A stretch of DNA of 64,000 bases from Corinectria fuckeliana (Eukaryota; Ascomycota; Sordariomycetes; Hypocreales; Nectriaceae). Positions 21,622-32,645 of this stretch are shown here, piece by piece. A program made the position numbers and the translations under genes. The notes beneath the pieces are model-generated. The model saw only the letters and a list, made by a program, of their open reading frames with translations, had not been told where the DNA came from and did no database searches. Where the stretch lies: the NCBI GenBank assembly GCA_019137255.1, contig WPDH01000159.1, forward strand, positions 124,001-188,000, in the 5' to 3' direction. How positions within the stretch are numbered: position 1 is the first letter of the stretch; each line of letters opens with the position of its first letter.

Positions 21622-23429
21622 ATGGCTTCCTTCGATGAGAAGACGGGCAACCCCCGCAAGGTCTCCGTCACGGGCAACCTCCACACCACCGACGATGTCG
21701 AGCTGGTCGAGGCTCCCGTCACCTGGAAGGCGTACATGATGTGCGCCTTCGCCTCGTTCGGAGGCATCTTCTTCGGATACGACTCGGGCTACATCAACGG
21801 CGTCAACGGCTCCGCGCACTTCATCAACCAGGTCGAGCACGGCGCCCGCGATACCCTCAGCGACAGCCACACGTCGCTCATCACCTCGATCCTCTCCTGC
21901 GGCACCTTCTTCGGCGCCCTGATTGCCGGCGACCTTGCCGACCGCATCGGCCGCAAGTGGACCGTCATCATGGGCTGTGCCATCTACGCCATCGGTGTGG
22001 CGATCCAGATGATCACCGGCGAGGGTGACGCTCTCGCTGCCATTGTTGTCGGCCGTCTGGTCTCTGGTTTCGGTGTCGGCTTCGAGTCTGCCATTGTCAT
22101 CCTGTACATGTCTGAGATTGTAAGTCAACCGTGTTCGAGCAGAGCCTCTCTCTCTATACCATCTTACTAACAATCCTCCCCCTTCTCAGTGCCCTCGCAA
22201 GGTTCGCGGCGCCCTCGTCGCCGGTTACCAATTCTGCATCACCATCGGCCTCCTCCTCGCCGCCGTCATCGTCTACGTCACCAAGGACCTCGACGGCAAA
22301 GCCTCTTACCGCATCCCCATCGGCATCCAGTTCCCCTGGGCCTTTATCCTCGGCGTTGGCCTCATGTTCCTCCCCGACTCTCCTCGCTACTTCGTCAAGC
22401 GCGGTCGTATCGACGATGCCATCGACGCCCTGTCCCGCGTCCGCGGCCAGCCCAAGGACTCCAACTACGTCCAGGCCGAGATCGCTGAGATTGTCGCCAA
22501 CGAGGAGTACGAGCGTGCCCTCATCCCCGACACCACCTGGTTCGGCAGCTGGGCCAACTGCTTCAAGGGCAGCGTCTGGGACTCCAAGAGCAACCTTCGA
22601 CGAACCATCCTCGGTACTTCGATGCAGATGATGCAGCAATGGTAAGATTTTCCCCTACTACTACAACCAAAGCCAAGTCGCCCGAGCAGAGCAGTCAGCT
22701 AACAGATTCCCCAGGACTGGTGTCAACTTCATCTTCTACTACTCGACTCCCTTCCTCAAGTCCACGGGAGCCATCAAGAACTCTTTCCTCATCTCGCTCG
22801 TCTTCACCCTCGTCAACGTCTGCTCTACTCCCCTCTCCTTCTGGACCGTTGAGCGCTTCGGCCGCCGCTTCATCCTCATCCTCGGCGCCTTTGGTATGCT
22901 TGTTTGCCAGTTCCTCGTCGGCATCATCGGTGTCACCGTCGGCTTCAACAAGACTCACCCCGACCCCAACGACGCCGACGCGACCATTGCCAACAACATC
23001 CCCGCCGTCAACGCCCAGATTGCCTTCATCGCCATCTTCATCTTCTTCTTCGCCTCCACCTGGGGCCCTGGTGCCTGGATCGTCATCGGCGAGATCTTCC
23101 CTCTCCCCATCCGATCGCGTGGCGTCGGTCTGTCCACCGCCTCCAACTGGCTGTGGAACACCATCATCGCCGTCATCACTCCCTACATGGTCGGCGAGTC
23201 CAAGGGAAACCTGAAGTCGTCCGTCTTCTTCATCTGGGGCGGTCTCTGCACCTGCGCCTTCGTCTACACCTACTTCCTGGTCCCCGAGACCAAGGGCCTT
23301 ACTCTGGAGCAGGTCGACAAGATGATGGAGGAGAGCACTCCTCGCACTTCGGCCAAGTGGAAGCCCAGCTCCACCTTCGCCGGCGCTGTCGACCACGTCG
23401 AGAAGGCTGGCGAGAAGGTTGATGTCTAA
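21622..23429 (+). CDS. MFS sugar porter, high-affinity hexose/glucose transporter type
   Basis: Three exons, 21622-22119, 22190-22641 and 22715-23429, give 554 residues. Both introns (70 and 73 bases) have GT-AG ends and keep phase; the second falls inside the Trp codon of QQWTG. Sugar-porter signatures appear in order: FFGYDSGYINGV in helix 1, DLADRIGRK in loop 2-3, PDSPRYFVKRGR after helix 6, MMQQWTGVNFIFYYST in helix 7, ERFGRRF in loop 8-9, and VPETKGLTLEQVD after helix 12. The family imports hexoses by proton symport at the plasma membrane; glucose specificity is inferred. An in-frame upstream ATG at 21,304 would add a low-complexity leader and is rejected in favour of the ATG in AAGCCATGG at 21,622. 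Confidence 0.9.
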
Positions 23430-23786
23430 GATTATGAGAAAGAGGTTGAAAGAAGGAACATCTAGTGTCTGGGCCGATCTCGTACTAGTTAATGTGTGCA
23501 CGAAATTATACCTACCTGAGTGGAAGAGGCAGCCCAGAAGTAAATGGATGCTTAAATGTGTAAATATCACACAAGAAAAAATGAATATGGTTCTGATTAA
23601 TCATCTCTCGCCTCTTTGTTGAACTGAATCTCCGTGAATGGTAATTGCTCCTAGACTGGTGACACTTACCTTACTTCGATCTGTTGACATGTATAATCAA
23701 TTGCATATTCTACTCTATGTATCATGCATGCCCGCTATGTACCAAGGTATGTCATGTGAAATCTGAAGCCCGGTATATAAGCAGAA
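23430..23786. terminator. Shared 3' region of two convergent genes
   Basis: The hexose transporter and ferric reductase genes end 357 bases apart, facing each other. The region is AT-rich and must hold both polyadenylation sites. No separate signal is strong enough to place exactly. Confidence 0.35.
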
Positions 23787-26364
23787 TCACCACTGGAAGC
23801 TTTCTTCAAAGTACTCTATCCGTCTATCGCCCTTGCTCAGCATAGCTGCGACGGTCCTTCTAGCTGCATCAGCCATCTGCGCCGGCCCGCAGGCCACGAC
23901 GGCCACACTCTCGTCAACCGCCTTTGCTCTTGTGCAAGCGATGACGGACGGCGCATCGATACGCCCGTGGTGGACCTTGACCTGCGACGGCCAGTCCATC
24001 CCCTCGTCGAGCGCGTGGGACGTGAGATGGATCTCCATCGACAGGTTGGAGCTGCCCAGCGCGTCGCCAACGTCGCTCTGCAGCACGTCCAGCGCGAACT
24101 GCGGCTCGCGCACCGCCCAGTGGATCTGCACCGACTTTGGCGGCGGCGTCGTGGGCCCGTCCGTCAGGACTTGCAGGTACGAGAGGGCGACGACGATGCC
24201 GCTGCCGCCCACGACAAAGACGACGTGGTCGAACAGGTGCAGCGGCTGCGTGTGGCCGTACGGCCCGTCGACGAGGACGCGCAGCGGCGCTTTGCGGGGC
24301 CAGCTCGACGCCGCCATGTCCCGGAGGCGCGACGTGAACCCGTCGTACGGCCGGACGAGGAACGTCATCGAGCAGCGGTCGGCCCCGGTGCCCTGCGCGT
24401 CGGCCGTGGCGTCGGCGCCGGGCGACGTCTCGCCGGCCTCCAGCAGCGGGGCCTGCTCGCCGAGGAGCTTCCCGGGGGTCTGGCCGTGGGCGTGGCCCTG
24501 GTCCAGCACCGAGGCCACCGTGAACGGGTGGCTCTCCCAGAGGCGCGGGCCGTCGAGCACGTGGATGTAGTAGAAGGTGCCCGCGGCCGGCCGGTAGAGG
24601 CTCGTGCCCCAGGGGACGCTCACGCGGACGATGTGCGAGGACGCGTTGTAGGTCGCGCTCGCCCGGGTCCGCCAGAAGTTGGGGTTGAAGGCCAGGATGC
24701 GCAGGGCGCGGAAGAGGCGGTCGGCCATCCAGATGAAGCAGGGGGCCCAGAAGAAGCCGTCGTACTCGCCGTCGAAGATGGAAACGTGGCTGCGAAACGG
24801 GGTCAGTAAGTAGGGGATGCTGTTGCGCGGTTGGGGCTGGGCTTTCTCACGCGAGCATCGTCACCAGCACGAGGATTGACATGGCGACGTGGACGATGAG
24901 GAACAGCTCGTAGTGCTGCCGCCGGATCCAGTAGAAGGAGGCTCCCACGAGGAGCGACATGATGATGGTTGCCTGTGGTTTGAATTTCATCAGCGACGCC
25001 ATCGACGGAGACGGGTTTGGGGATACTGACCATCTCGCCCGTCCACCAGAACATATAAGTCCACCAGTAGGCATAGTTGGTCCAGCCGCCCTCTGCCATA
25101 CGTTAGCTGTGAGTTCCTCCTAGGTCACCCTAGGGCTTTTACCTGTGAAAATCAAGGCCGTGTATCCCACGGAATGGACGATGGCCTGGACGGTGGCGAT
25201 ACGGGCGACCCATCGATGGAAGTTGCTGTAGGTCCCGAAGTCCCACCCGGTCAACCACATGAGCAGGTTGTTCCGCATGCCGAACAGCCATATCAGGGGG
25301 AAGTTGGCAAAGGAGATGATGCCGGCTCGGTCCGACGCGTAGCGCAGGATCTGCTTCGCGGCGGAGTCGAAGCTGACGAAGAATGAGTTTCCCGATGGTC
25401 CCTCGTGGGGCAGGCTTCGGATGAGAGACTCACTATAGGTTGACCGGCACTATTCGGTAGCCGTGGATGGTGCAGAAGATGTTCAGGCCGAGGAAGACGA
25501 CGATGGTGACGGACTGGATCCTGGGCGGAGCGGCGCCCCATCCGATCTTCTGGGCGCACCGGGTCCCGAAGGTGGCTGGGACCGTTATGAGGCTCACTAG
25601 CCAGGAATAGTAGTTGGATGGTCGGCGCGTAGATTGGTATGAGTGGCCCTTGACCATTTGCGTATTGGCAATGGCTGAGATGATGTGGTTCACTAGTCCA
25701 ATGGCCACAGCGACTATCCAGAAGACAATCATCACCGTGCTGTATTCAAGTTAGCGGGCCTTTCAACGTGAAGAAGAGAATCGTAGAGCCCGTACCCATA
25801 GAACGAGTGGTACCGGTACACATACGCCACCGAGTCCTAGCACAACATCAGCACGACTCGCCGGTCCAACTCAGCAACACGGCCACGAACCAGCGTGTCC
25901 CACCAGACGCCGAAGAGCGTCTTTGACGGCAGCACAACTTCACGGAAGATTTCCGAGCTCTTCGCCTCCTCCATGTCAACCCTGCGGAGGCTCTCAACGT
26001 CGGCGGAGCTGTAGTTGGCCACAAACGCAAACGGCGGGAGGGCCGCGCCGGCGAAGTCGCGGCACGTTTGGTTGAGCGGCCCGAGGCCCGCGGCCCTCGC
26101 CGCGGGCGTGCAGTACACCTCGAGGCAGAGGTACAGCGACGTGAGGTGGCGCTGGCTGCGGCACGTCCTGTTCACGGCCGACTGGTCCGCGGGCATGTCG
26201 TCGAAGCGCAGCGGGTGGAGCGTGTTCTGGCAGGCATCGAAGCAGACCTCGGGCGGCGACCTGGTTTCGGCCGCTGCGGTTGCGGGGGTGGCGAGGGATA
26301 GTAGCAATAACAGCGAGGCTGCTCCTGCTCCTGCTCCTGCTCCTGAGGAGAGCGCGAACCTCAT
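23787..26364 (-). CDS. Ferric/cupric reductase, flavocytochrome b (FRE family)
   Basis: Seven exons on the minus strand: 26364-25891, 25836-25796, 25739-25434, 25372-25143, 25092-25031, 24972-24851 and 24789-23787. Together they encode 745 residues. All six introns are 50-61 bases and keep phase. A signal peptide containing a Gly-Ala repeat is followed by a cysteine-bearing extracellular domain. The transmembrane ferric reductase domain has both bis-haem histidine pairs at HX13H spacing: His326/His340 and His399/His413. His413 directly follows the exon 6/7 junction codon. Then come the FAD motif HPFTVAS, the NADPH motif VVGGSGI, CGPAQM, and the C-terminus FEESFQW. The enzyme moves electrons from cytosolic NADPH to extracellular Fe(III) or Cu(II). 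No permease or multicopper oxidase gene lies beside it here. Confidence 0.9.
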
Positions 26365-27760
26365 GGCCGCAGTTCGCAGCGTTTCTCGCTGGGTTCGGGA
26401 TGTACGATAGGCTTCAACAGGGGGGGTCCGGTCAATGTGAGGTTTTTGTTATCAGATGATCTGATAAAAATGGATGGGATCGGCGGCAGAGGGAGCGTCA
26501 CGTGATTGCCTCCGATCTAGGACGAGATTGCTTTCCACTAGGCCTAGATAATGGATGTGGAGGATCGCGGTGGGATGCTGACTGTGGTTCTGGATGCCAA
26601 GATTCATTTGAAAGGAAGAATTGTTCGGCAATCTAGTCATTTGTGACTTTAGAATCTTCGGTCTCCGTGACTGTTCTCCAGCCGTGCTGTTCGATGCTCC
26701 CGCCTAGTTCCACGTGGGAGATCCACAATCTTCAACAGAAGCTGTCCCGCATGTTTAAACCAACAATCGCTCATTGAAATAGCCAAGCCCGCAAGTCTAT
26801 AACACGGGCAACATGGCCAGGCCCTTAAGATGTCAGTAAAAATAGTCTTTGCACTTGTTCTTATTTAGAATGCTTGCAGTGAATGATGGATTAGGCAATT
26901 GGAGTGGAATAAGGAGAAGTTCTTATGTTGAGGAGCGAAGAGTGGTGACGATATGCTTCAGTCCTTGTGGTATGAGGAAGCTTTGCCGGTCAAGAGAGAA
27001 GGCTTGGAAAGGTGCAACTCTAGCTCATCGGCTGGAATTGGTTCACAAGTGTCGAGATCAGGTCGATCGAGTTAATCAACAAAAGGGAAAGCAAATGAAA
27101 GAGAGACTAGGCTAGAAGTTTGGTAAACAAGAAATCAATTTCGACAAAGTAAAAGGCATGTCCCTTCCTGAGTGGTGGCAATAGTATTCTTGGTCAGGAA
27201 CCTTACCAAGAGGTTAAAGCTAGCTAATTACAACACCACAGGGTCAGATTTCTGCATCGCAATATCTAGATGCAGGGTAATAAACCCAAGGGTTGCCGCG
27301 GTAAGTTGACATGAGTTCCTACAGCGAATAATTTAATAGCAATGCACATTACTGACTTCCTCATCGTTACCCTGGACGAAACTCTCAAGGAGGCTGTAAG
27401 AATCGTCAACCTTCTAGGGAACACGGTGGAAACCCCAAGTATTACCCCAAATCAAAATCGGAATGATTGACTACTATGTTGCGGAGCCCCCGACGAGCTT
27501 ATTGGTCTGGTGAAATTCGATGGGTATAATAAGGCATGATTAGTGTCAGGTTAGGAACTAACATTCACTGTTCACTCCAGTTTCCAATTCGAAGCTGATG
27601 TCTTCTAATGCAAGTGTATAATATTGGCAGCGGGAGTTTCCCAGAATATGTAAGGGTCTAAGAAGCTAGACAACTAAGTCAGGAGCAAGAGTAGGTCTCG
27701 CAGGGCACGATCAAGTCTAAAGTATGCTAATGTATGAGGGAAGACGAGCCTGGAGTATAT
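26365..27760. other. Intergenic region, no gene seen
   Basis: This 1.4-kb stretch is the promoter side of the ferric reductase and the 3' side of the PhiA-like gene. A short inverted repeat around TCAGATGATCTGA lies near 26,454. GATA motifs are present, but I cannot show that they are iron-regulator sites. An 88-codon ORF at 26,849-27,115 has no recognisable features. Confidence 0.45.
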
Positions 27761-28410
27761 TTACTCGGTGTACAGGCAGGAGTTGGGGGTGGTGTCCTCG
27801 ACAACGCGAGCGGAGATTCCCCGGCATCCCTCATTCTGGCCGGGCTTCTCAACTCCGGTCGAAACCCAGACGCTCCAGGAGCCCTCGATGCTGTTGGGGC
27901 AAGCGAGGAAGCCAGCGCCCTTGATGTTCAGGTCTCCGTTGGCGTCGATGCCAAAGCCGGTGAGCTCGCCGTTGCGAGGGGCACCCTCGGCTCCGGTGAT
28001 GTAGCCGAATTGGCCCTGGCCTAGTCATGTCTTTGTTAGCCAAAATCGAGTCAAGGCGGGAGCGCGCGGGACGACGTACCCATTCCGGAGCGGTCGGCGT
28101 AGAGCTGCTGAGGGGGGTTCTGGTTGGAGTACAGGTACAGGCTGCTGTCCTTCAGGTAGAAGGTGGCCGAGCCGTCGGTCTCGCTGTCGCAGGTGGCGTT
28201 GGGGGAGGGGAGGTTGAGGAAGATGCTGCCGAGAGCAGCCTCGGCCTTGGCGAAGTGGATTTCGCTGCCGGTCAGCAGAGCCTGGACGGTGAAGGCGGCG
28301 GGAGTGACTCCGGCGGCGGGAGAGCTGGTGGCACTGGCCGCCTCCTGGGGGACGGCGTTGGCGAGGCCGACAGCGAGGAGCTGGCTAACGATGGCGTTCT
28401 TGAACTGCAT
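27761..28410 (-). CDS. phiA: PhiA-like secreted cell wall protein
   Basis: Two exons, 28410-28080 and 28020-27761, with a 59-base intron (donor GTACGT) encode 196 residues. A signal peptide (MQFKNAIVSQLLAVGLANA) is followed by a short Ala/Ser/Pro-rich segment and the conserved PhiA domain. Characteristic segments are GSEIHFAKAEAALGSIFLNL, YADRSGMGQGQFGYITG and GFLACPNSIEGSWSVWVSTG. In aspergilli, PhiA is a conidiogenesis-associated wall protein needed for normal phialides, and its A. fumigatus form is the allergen Asp f 34. A wall or secreted location is expected here; a role in conidiation is inferred from the family only. The splice restores the conserved GMGQG, which supports the model. 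A TATA element lies about 130 bases upstream. Confidence 0.88.
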
Positions 28411-28536
28411 GATGAAGGTGTTGCGGTGTTGTGATGTTTGATGGAGCGTTGGTTGAGTGTTGGTTGCGTGTTGAGGATGGAGTGTGATGGATTGATGCTG
28501 GATTATCGAAAATCAGAACGGGCTTCAGCAGCTCTC

Positions 28537-28542
28537 TTATAT
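28537..28542 (-). promoter_or_regulatory. TATA box of the PhiA-like gene
   Basis: ATATAA (within GCATATAAGAG on the minus strand) lies about 130 bases upstream of the ATG at 28410, with an AT/GT-rich leader between them. Spacing fits a highly expressed fungal gene. Confidence 0.5.
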
Positions 28543-28549
28543 GCGAGCA

Positions 28550-30819
28550 CCCGCGACGATGCCGACGGTCCTGACGATGATCATCTCGTAACGGTCGACG
28601 CCCAGCGGACCCAACTGACATCATTCTACCCCATGTTGACTGGATTGCTGGCAATACGAGAAGCGCCCCCAGTGCCGTCTTGGCAGCGCAGGGTTGCTGC
28701 CCACGAACCAATCCGGCGACGCTCTCCGCCCGCTTTCGCCACGTCGTGTCTGCCGCAGATCCTCCCCTTTTTGCAGCTGAGAACCCTTGACGGCTGGCCA
28801 TCCGATGTTAAATTCTCCGACGCCGAAGGGGGAAAAGAAGGAAAAAAAATAAAAAAATTGGGAGTTGGTTGACGACTGGAACAGCCGGTGAAGAAGTCCC
28901 CATGTCAAGCAAGTAGGGTACATTGCATGAAGTACACCAGCTAAATGATTTCCCTCTGCACCTTGGACGAATCGAAATGCCATGAAGAGCCCCATCCCCT
29001 TCATGCTGAATACACTCGGAGTCTGAAACAATCCACCAACCCCCCCATTATGTCCGAAGCCGCCGCCCGGGTCATGCCATCTATAGCTGCCGATCAAGTT
29101 TCTTTATTTTTAGCCCGCCTTGGAACGTTCCACGTCTCTGGGTCAACACGAATGATTGAGTTTGGAGAACCAGCGCAGACAGGTCCGCTGTATTATGCCA
29201 TGCAAGGAAGTGACCATTTTTTTCACGTTGTTTGAAGCACTGGTGCAGCCGTGCGCGGTTGCGATCTGCAACTCAACCACACAATATTTTCCTTAGATGC
29301 CAATCAATGCTAAGGCGCATCAAACGGATGCTCCCACCGCTCCGCCCCCGTCGGCCCCGAGCTTTGCCACCTCTTGTTTCGGCTTTTTTTTCTTCTTCAG
29401 CTGAAGGCGATGCGGGCTCGCGTGCGCAGCTCCGAGAGGCTCGGCGGCCTCGCTCGAATACTATAATTGTGTACGCGCTTGAGCAGGACTTATGCCCATG
29501 ACATCATTGCTCTCCAATGTGATTTGGGCACTAAGCGAGGCCCGCTGTTGCAAGTAAATTCCCAGCGATATTTGTGCTACGTTGCACCGGATTAGAAAAT
29601 GTGCTGCGCATTTCTATGCCTGACTGGCATGCTGGGATGTAACCCGTAAGTTGATGACGAGCGTTGGTCATACATAGTACCAGCCGTCATTGACGGAATG
29701 CTCTCCTCTCGCATCAGCGTTGATTGAGTAGTTATTAGTTAATGAGTACTATATGCCTGGTTCTACTATGACCTGAGAATAGCACTTGGTAATACAAATC
29801 GACAAAGTAATTCTCTAAGCCTGGTATCCGGGGTTTCGATGTTTGCTTTTGCTGCCTTCGCGTAGGTATCAAGCGAGGTGCTAGGGCGCTGCACTATGAA
29901 TGAAACAGTCACTGCGTCAGCGATGGTGATTTAACAGAACAAAAATTACAGATGGCTCTCAACGGTGAACCAAAGTCTATTTTAATGTATTTCTGGCTGT
30001 TTCTTTTGGAGGACCAACAATACTCTGACCTTTTGTCTGTCGCATGAATCTCCTTGACAAGGTGACCATAGTAATTACTCACACCGGTTCACACCGGTTC
30101 CCAGATGAACAGGGCAAGCAGGGTTCCAACCTATCGGTAACAGGTGCGAGGCACATTGCTCCAGGAATCATGTAGATTAATGGTAATTACAACCGCATCC
30201 CCCCCCCTTTTTCTATTATTGGGACAAGCGGTGTTCTGTTTGACTTTCTTTGATCAGCAAAGGTCGGTTTATAGTACGCACAATACTGGAGATTCGTGTG
30301 TTCTCTCCACCCCGTGTCTGCTACTATTGGTAGATGATGGGTATTATCTGAGCTCCTCCCATGCTCTGGGCGATCCTAATCGCTGCGAGAAAATATTGGA
30401 GACCGCCATATTCCGGTTCCGACTCGCTTGGTATCCGCCTGGGAGTCGACTGTGGGGGCGGAAGAGCTCCACCAAGCCGCCTTCCGCGACGTCCGTTGTA
30501 GTACGGAGGCGAGAAACGCAGCGGGCAAGCTTTCTTTCCTCCAACCCAGCGGTGAGGAGGACCGAGGAGGCAACAACGGCCTTTTCCGTCCAAGCCACGA
30601 TAGCCAACGTACTGTGTATGGCAAGGGCCTTTCAAGGGCTGGATAATTCCGGGGCCATGATTTCTGTCTTACACGACGTATGACGAGCACAACGAACCCA
30701 TGCGTGGACACGAAATGGGATATAAATTCTCAAGGCTCGCAGAAAGCAGCCGTCAAACAAGTCATAATATTCTGCTAGCGCAGATTCCTGGACATACACA
30801 TGGCAACTTGGCAGATGCC
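28550..30819. other. Intergenic region, no gene supported
   Basis: This 2.2-kb stretch has ordinary composition. Several ORFs of 90-179 codons overlap on both strands, including 30144-30683, but none has a recognisable domain, a sensible codon pattern or a splice context. It must contain distal promoter sequence of the PhiA-like gene. Confidence 0.4.
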
Positions 30820-31564
30820 TTACTTGAGCAACCGGCGCGATGCAGTCTCGGACCATATGCGCGCATACCACTGATGTAGCTCCTCCATCCAAGGAGGCAT
30901 TGGCCCCTTGTTGCCGGCCACACGGCCCTCGCTGTGATACAAGCAGCTCTTGAGCCTCAGCTCAACCTCGCCATGGGCCTCATCGATGCTGGTGCTGATG
31001 ACGAAGAGCCCGTCGGAACCCCGCAGGCCCTGGTTGCGCGGCGAGTCTCCGCAGCGCACCGTGATTGCGTCGTTTGTCTTGTCGACAATCTCGAAGTGGT
31101 CGGTGAATTTGGTGCCCTTGTCGTAGGTGCTCTCGGCGAGCTCCTCAGTGGACCACAGTTGATCCGCAGTCTCGGGGCCTTTCCACTTATACTCCAGGTA
31201 CCGCTGCTGCACGGCAAAACCTGCATATGCAATCAGTGAGGGAATTCCGAGGCAATTGGACGGAAGGGGAGGGGGGGGGGGGGACCGCACCTAAGCCGCT
31301 CCACACTCCGCGACAGAACTCGACGGTGAGGTCGCCCTTGTTTTTGAGAAGCTCGGGGCGGATCTTGTCGAGGGAGATGCGCCTAATGCACACGTCCTGA
31401 GTTGCGGGGTTGCGGTTGGGGTTGTGGCGCTTGAAGACCTTGGAGGACCAGAGGGGGTCGTTGGGCGGAAGAGGGGAGATGACGGGGTTTCTGGCGGCCA
31501 GATACGCGGCCGCGCTGGACGTGCCCAGCAAAGCTGTGAAGACGGTCTTGCTCAGGATGCCCAT
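30820..31564 (-). CDS. Conserved fungal protein of unknown function
   Basis: Two exons, 31564-31291 and 31220-30820, with a 70-base intron encode 224 residues. The intron itself contains a 13-base homopolymer. I recognise the protein as a conserved ascomycete family but know no function for it. Visible features are a short hydrophobic N-terminus (residues 5-24, possibly a membrane anchor or targeting signal), a basic central segment, VCIRRISLDKIRPELL, and the strongly conserved-looking VRCGDSPRNQ, SDGLFVIS and PPWMEELHQWYARIWS near the C-terminus. Splicing joins EFCRGVWSGLG to FAVQQRYLEYKW in frame. Its start codon is only about 320 bases from the edge of the large retrotransposon complex, which may affect its expression. 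Confidence 0.75.
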
Positions 31565-31884
31565 TGTATTGTGGTTCACGTGATTGATGAGAGGGCAGTT
31601 GGAGGGGGATGTTGATTGAGGATTGAGGGATTGAAGGAGGAGGCTGGGATGGATGAAACTACCTGGACTACCCACCAAGGTCGGATAAGGATAAGGACGC
31701 GCCGCAAGCTGCTCGGCTCGTGATTCGTGAGCGCCGGCAAAGTCCCCGACACACCCAAACAACCACAGCCCGTTGTGGCCGTTGCTCAGCGGCCGTTGTG
31801 GCGGGGGCCGTTGGGGCATTCAGCAGGGCTTGGCGGGATAAAGTTAACCCGTGGCTATCTTCCCCGCCGTGGGGTTCCAAGGCC

Positions 31885-32019
31885 TGTGGGAGGTAATTTG
31901 GCCGATGGTATTACTAAGCTAGTACACGCTAGTGGACTGGTCGTGTTGATTAGCTTAGGGCCTGTAGTAGGTAGAGGGACATAAATAATAATAACCACCT
32001 ATATAATCACACTAGTTTT
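31885..32019 (+). repeat. 5' LTR of Gypsy-B (least mutated copy)
   Basis: A 135-bp LTR beginning TGTGGGAGGTAATTTGG. It keeps CpG and TpG sites that the other two copies have lost. Compared with the 48,594 copy there are about two dozen differences, all transitions that make the internal copy more AT-rich. The flanking duplication AGGCC is at 31880-31884. Confidence 0.85.
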
Positions 32020-32159
32020 ATAGTGATAAGACTAGGACTACATATCGATTTTGTCGATTATAAACCTATGACTAAGACGTCTACTAAACCTTAATGACCA
32101 CCACTAAGAGAAACCCCTAATAATAGAGACTAAGATATATAGAGATACCACTAAGAAAA

Positions 32160-32405
32160 CCGTCTGGCACTGTAGGACTAGATATGAAGATAACACGCAG
32201 GCTGACAACCTAGAACTGCAGGACTAGAATAGAATAATACTATTAAGAATATTAGGAAATAAACCTCTGGTTAATAACCTGGGACTGTAAGACTAGATTG
32301 CTATAACACTAATAAGAATACTATAAAACAAACCTCTAGGACTGTAGGACTAAAGGCAGATCTTTAATAATATGCTGAGAATCACTTTAGGACTGTGAGA
32401 CTAAG
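32160..32405 (+). repeat. Degenerate minisatellite in the Gypsy-B leader
   Basis: Five diverged units share the core GGACTGTAGGACTAGA, at about 32,168, 32,211, 32,281, 32,339 and 32,391, spaced about 45-70 bases. They lie between the 5' LTR and the nested Gypsy-A, that is, in the untranslated leader of Gypsy-B. Confidence 0.6.
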
Positions 32406-32440
32406 AGTTAAGATATTTTTCGAAAATAGAGATAAGAAAG

Positions 32441-32645
32441 TGTAAGAGTTAGTCTCACTAGGGTGTAAATATAGAGATTATAAAGGTAGGTATTAGTATA
32501 TTATAAAGCTTTCACTTGACGAGTATTTAGCAAGTACTTATCTAGCATTCTTAAAGAGGCTGCTAGCCCACTATTTAGGCGAGCCCTAAGGTTAAGCCCT
32601 AAAGGCTTATGTTAGGTGTCGACAGAGTTAGCGCTAACTATTATA
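32441..32645 (-). repeat. LTR of Gypsy-A (left copy)
   Basis: A 205-bp repeat matching 39785-39989 over its whole length, with scattered transitions. It contains the shared CTCACTAGGGTGTAAATATA and GGCGAGCCCTAAGGTTAAGC. Confidence 0.85.

Noticed and set aside
23967..24809. 280-codon + strand ORF across the ferric reductase
   Set aside because: It is the antisense of the FAD/NADPH domain, Arg/Val-rich without motifs.
30144..30683. 179-codon + strand ORF
   Set aside because: No motif is seen, and the overlapping minus-strand frames are equally long.
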